Below, in pieces: positions 23,718 through 24,410 of a DNA stretch of 24,410 nt. The DNA comes from Deinococcus sp. Its GTDB lineage: Bacteria; Deinococcota; Deinococci; Deinococcales; Deinococcaceae. The position numbers and the translations under genes were made by a program. Numbering within the stretch: position 1 is the stretch's first letter; each line of letters starts with the position of its first letter. Where the stretch lies: the NCBI RefSeq assembly GCF_018260405.1, contig NZ_JAGLBG010000038.1:1-24410 (forward strand). The letters run 5' to 3'. The notes under the pieces are model-generated. The model saw only the letters and a list, made by a program, of their open reading frames with translations, had not been told where the DNA came from and did not search any database.

Positions 23718-24289
23718 ACGATACAAACGACGTGCACGACAGCTAAAAATTGATGTCCCCGCTTCTCGTACCTCGTCGCCAAGGCTCGGAAGTCCTTCAT
23801 ACGATTTATTCCGCGCTCAACGCCATTCCTCTCTTTATAAAGTTCTACGTCAAATTGTGTTGGCCTTCCGCCGCCACGACCCCGGCTCAAACGTGCTCTG
23901 CGTGTATCTTCGCGTTCTGGACAAATGCATTTGATTTTCCTTGCACGCAATTGACGACGGTACTTTCCCTGTCCGTACGCTCGGTCAACCCGCAAGCTGG
24001 GGAGGTGTTTTCGGGGCCGCCCCGGCCCCGGTCTCTTCACCCTTACCTCATCCAACAGGGGAACCATGTACTTTGGATCGCTTTCCTGTCCACTGGAAAG
24101 AACGACCGCAAGAGGCAGGCAATTTCCTTCGGCCAGCACGTGAATTTTAGTGTTGCGTCCTCCACGACTCACCCCTAACCACTCGTTGCTGATCGCCCCC
24201 TTTTTTCCAGCTTCGCAAGCTGTTTTTGTGCGCCCACCGCAGAGCGGTGGGCCTTGATACTGGTGCTGTCCAGAGAAGCACGTTCCCAA
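23705..24289 (-). CDS. IS5-family transposase, downstream frame (expressed by -1 frameshift)
   Basis: The downstream frame encodes the main part of a DDE transposase: SRGGRNTKIHVLAEG, LPLAVVLSSGQESD, the second-Asp region LRVDRAYGQGKYR and the glutamate region YKERNGVERGINRMKDFRALATRYEK. The first catalytic Asp (LDSTSIKAHRS) is in the other frame, upstream. The frames join at a run of six A followed by G (24196-24206 on the + strand as C5T6), a typical A6G slippery site for -1 frameshifting. The ATG-initiated ORF as drawn starts before the slip site and its first ~30 codons are out of the true protein frame, so the product is the frameshift fusion. Confidence 0.75.
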   Translation of the reverse strand: MGTCFSGQHQYQGPPLCGGRTKTACEAGKKGAISNEWLGVSRGGRNTKIHVLAEGNCLPLAVVLSSGQESDPKYMVPLLDEVRVKRPGPGRPRKHLPSLRVDRAYGQGKYRRQLRARKIKCICPEREDTRRARLSRGRGGGRPTQFDVELYKERNGVERGINRMKDFRALATRYEKRGHQFLAVVHVVCIVLWL

Positions 24290-24342
24290 TCAATTCTTCC
24301 CTCTTGTTCTGCAATGCCCTGTAGCTCCGCAAGAGTAACTGC
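24175..24342 (-). pseudogene. IS5-family transposase, upstream frame, interrupted by TGA
   Basis: This frame reads LAELQGIAEQEGRIDWERASLDSTSIKAHRSAVGAQKQ up to a TAG at 24175-24177; DSTSIKAHRS holds the first catalytic Asp of the transposase. Going upstream, the frame meets a TGA at 24343-24345 with no start codon before it, so this copy appears defective unless the element uses a further frameshift. The rest of the upstream frame is beyond the window. Confidence 0.5.
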
Positions 24343-24410
24343 TCAGCACGAGAAGTCGAGTTTGGGTAAGACGCCACGAAAAACGTCAACTAAGCCAGTC
24401 CAAATGGATA

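Larger units (their letters stand above)
23705..24410 (-). mobile_element. second IS5-family element, partial (runs off the window)
   Basis: The 3' part of an IS5-family element unrelated to the one at 9139. It carries two overlapping transposase frames. The left boundary lies close to 23700; the other end is outside the window, so inverted repeats cannot be paired. Confidence 0.7.

Overview
The window looks like part of a Deinococcus-type plasmid or megaplasmid. The evidence is high-GC coding sequence, an RPA-family replication initiator (RepA) fed by a long iteron array, a prim-pol primase with its own iterons, IS5-family insertion sequences, and many short plasmid-type hypothetical genes. 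The host assignment is an inference from gene style and family recollection, not from a search.

Left arm (1-10030, + strand): a possible transposase remnant at the edge, then an S-4TM family putative pore-forming effector. Next is a type I restriction-modification operon with an unusual order: hsdM1, hsdM2, hsdS, hsdR and a 241-codon accessory gene. The four hsd genes overlap at each junction by the 4-base GTGA/ATGA pattern. A complete 890-bp IS5-family element with 17-bp terminal repeats ends the accessory gene.

Centre (10028-14280, - strand): an apparent operon of an Xre-type antitoxin, a VapC (PIN) toxin, a 614-aa replication-initiator-like protein and a prim-pol primase whose 3' end is cut by the IS. 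Two TAGG-N7-CCTA sites, one lying on the -10 box, sit at its promoter. Three exact 23-bp tandem iterons and two perfect palindromes lie between the Rep-like and primase genes. This looks like a damaged second replicon.

Plasmid backbone (14281-21038, - strand): about ten small, mostly unrecognised genes. They include a DNA methyltransferase broken by one in-frame TAG, a 75-bp near-identical copy of part of that methyltransferase fused to the end of another gene, and two paralogous ~200-aa proteins. Several of these genes share a Thr/Pro-rich start region.

Right arm (21039-24410): ten 15-bp iterons with helical phasing and an AT-rich segment form the likely origin of replication ahead of repA (+). 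Downstream are a small two-helix membrane protein, a gene fragment and the 3' part of a second IS5-family element read by -1 frameshifting; it runs off the window.

Together: two replication modules of different type, a toxin-antitoxin stability module, and a defence island (S-4TM plus two-HsdM type I system), joined by IS-associated breakpoints. The strongest candidates for something undescribed are the two-HsdM type I operon with its extra gene and neighbouring S-4TM protein, and the toxin-antitoxin genes translationally coupled to a Rep-like gene.
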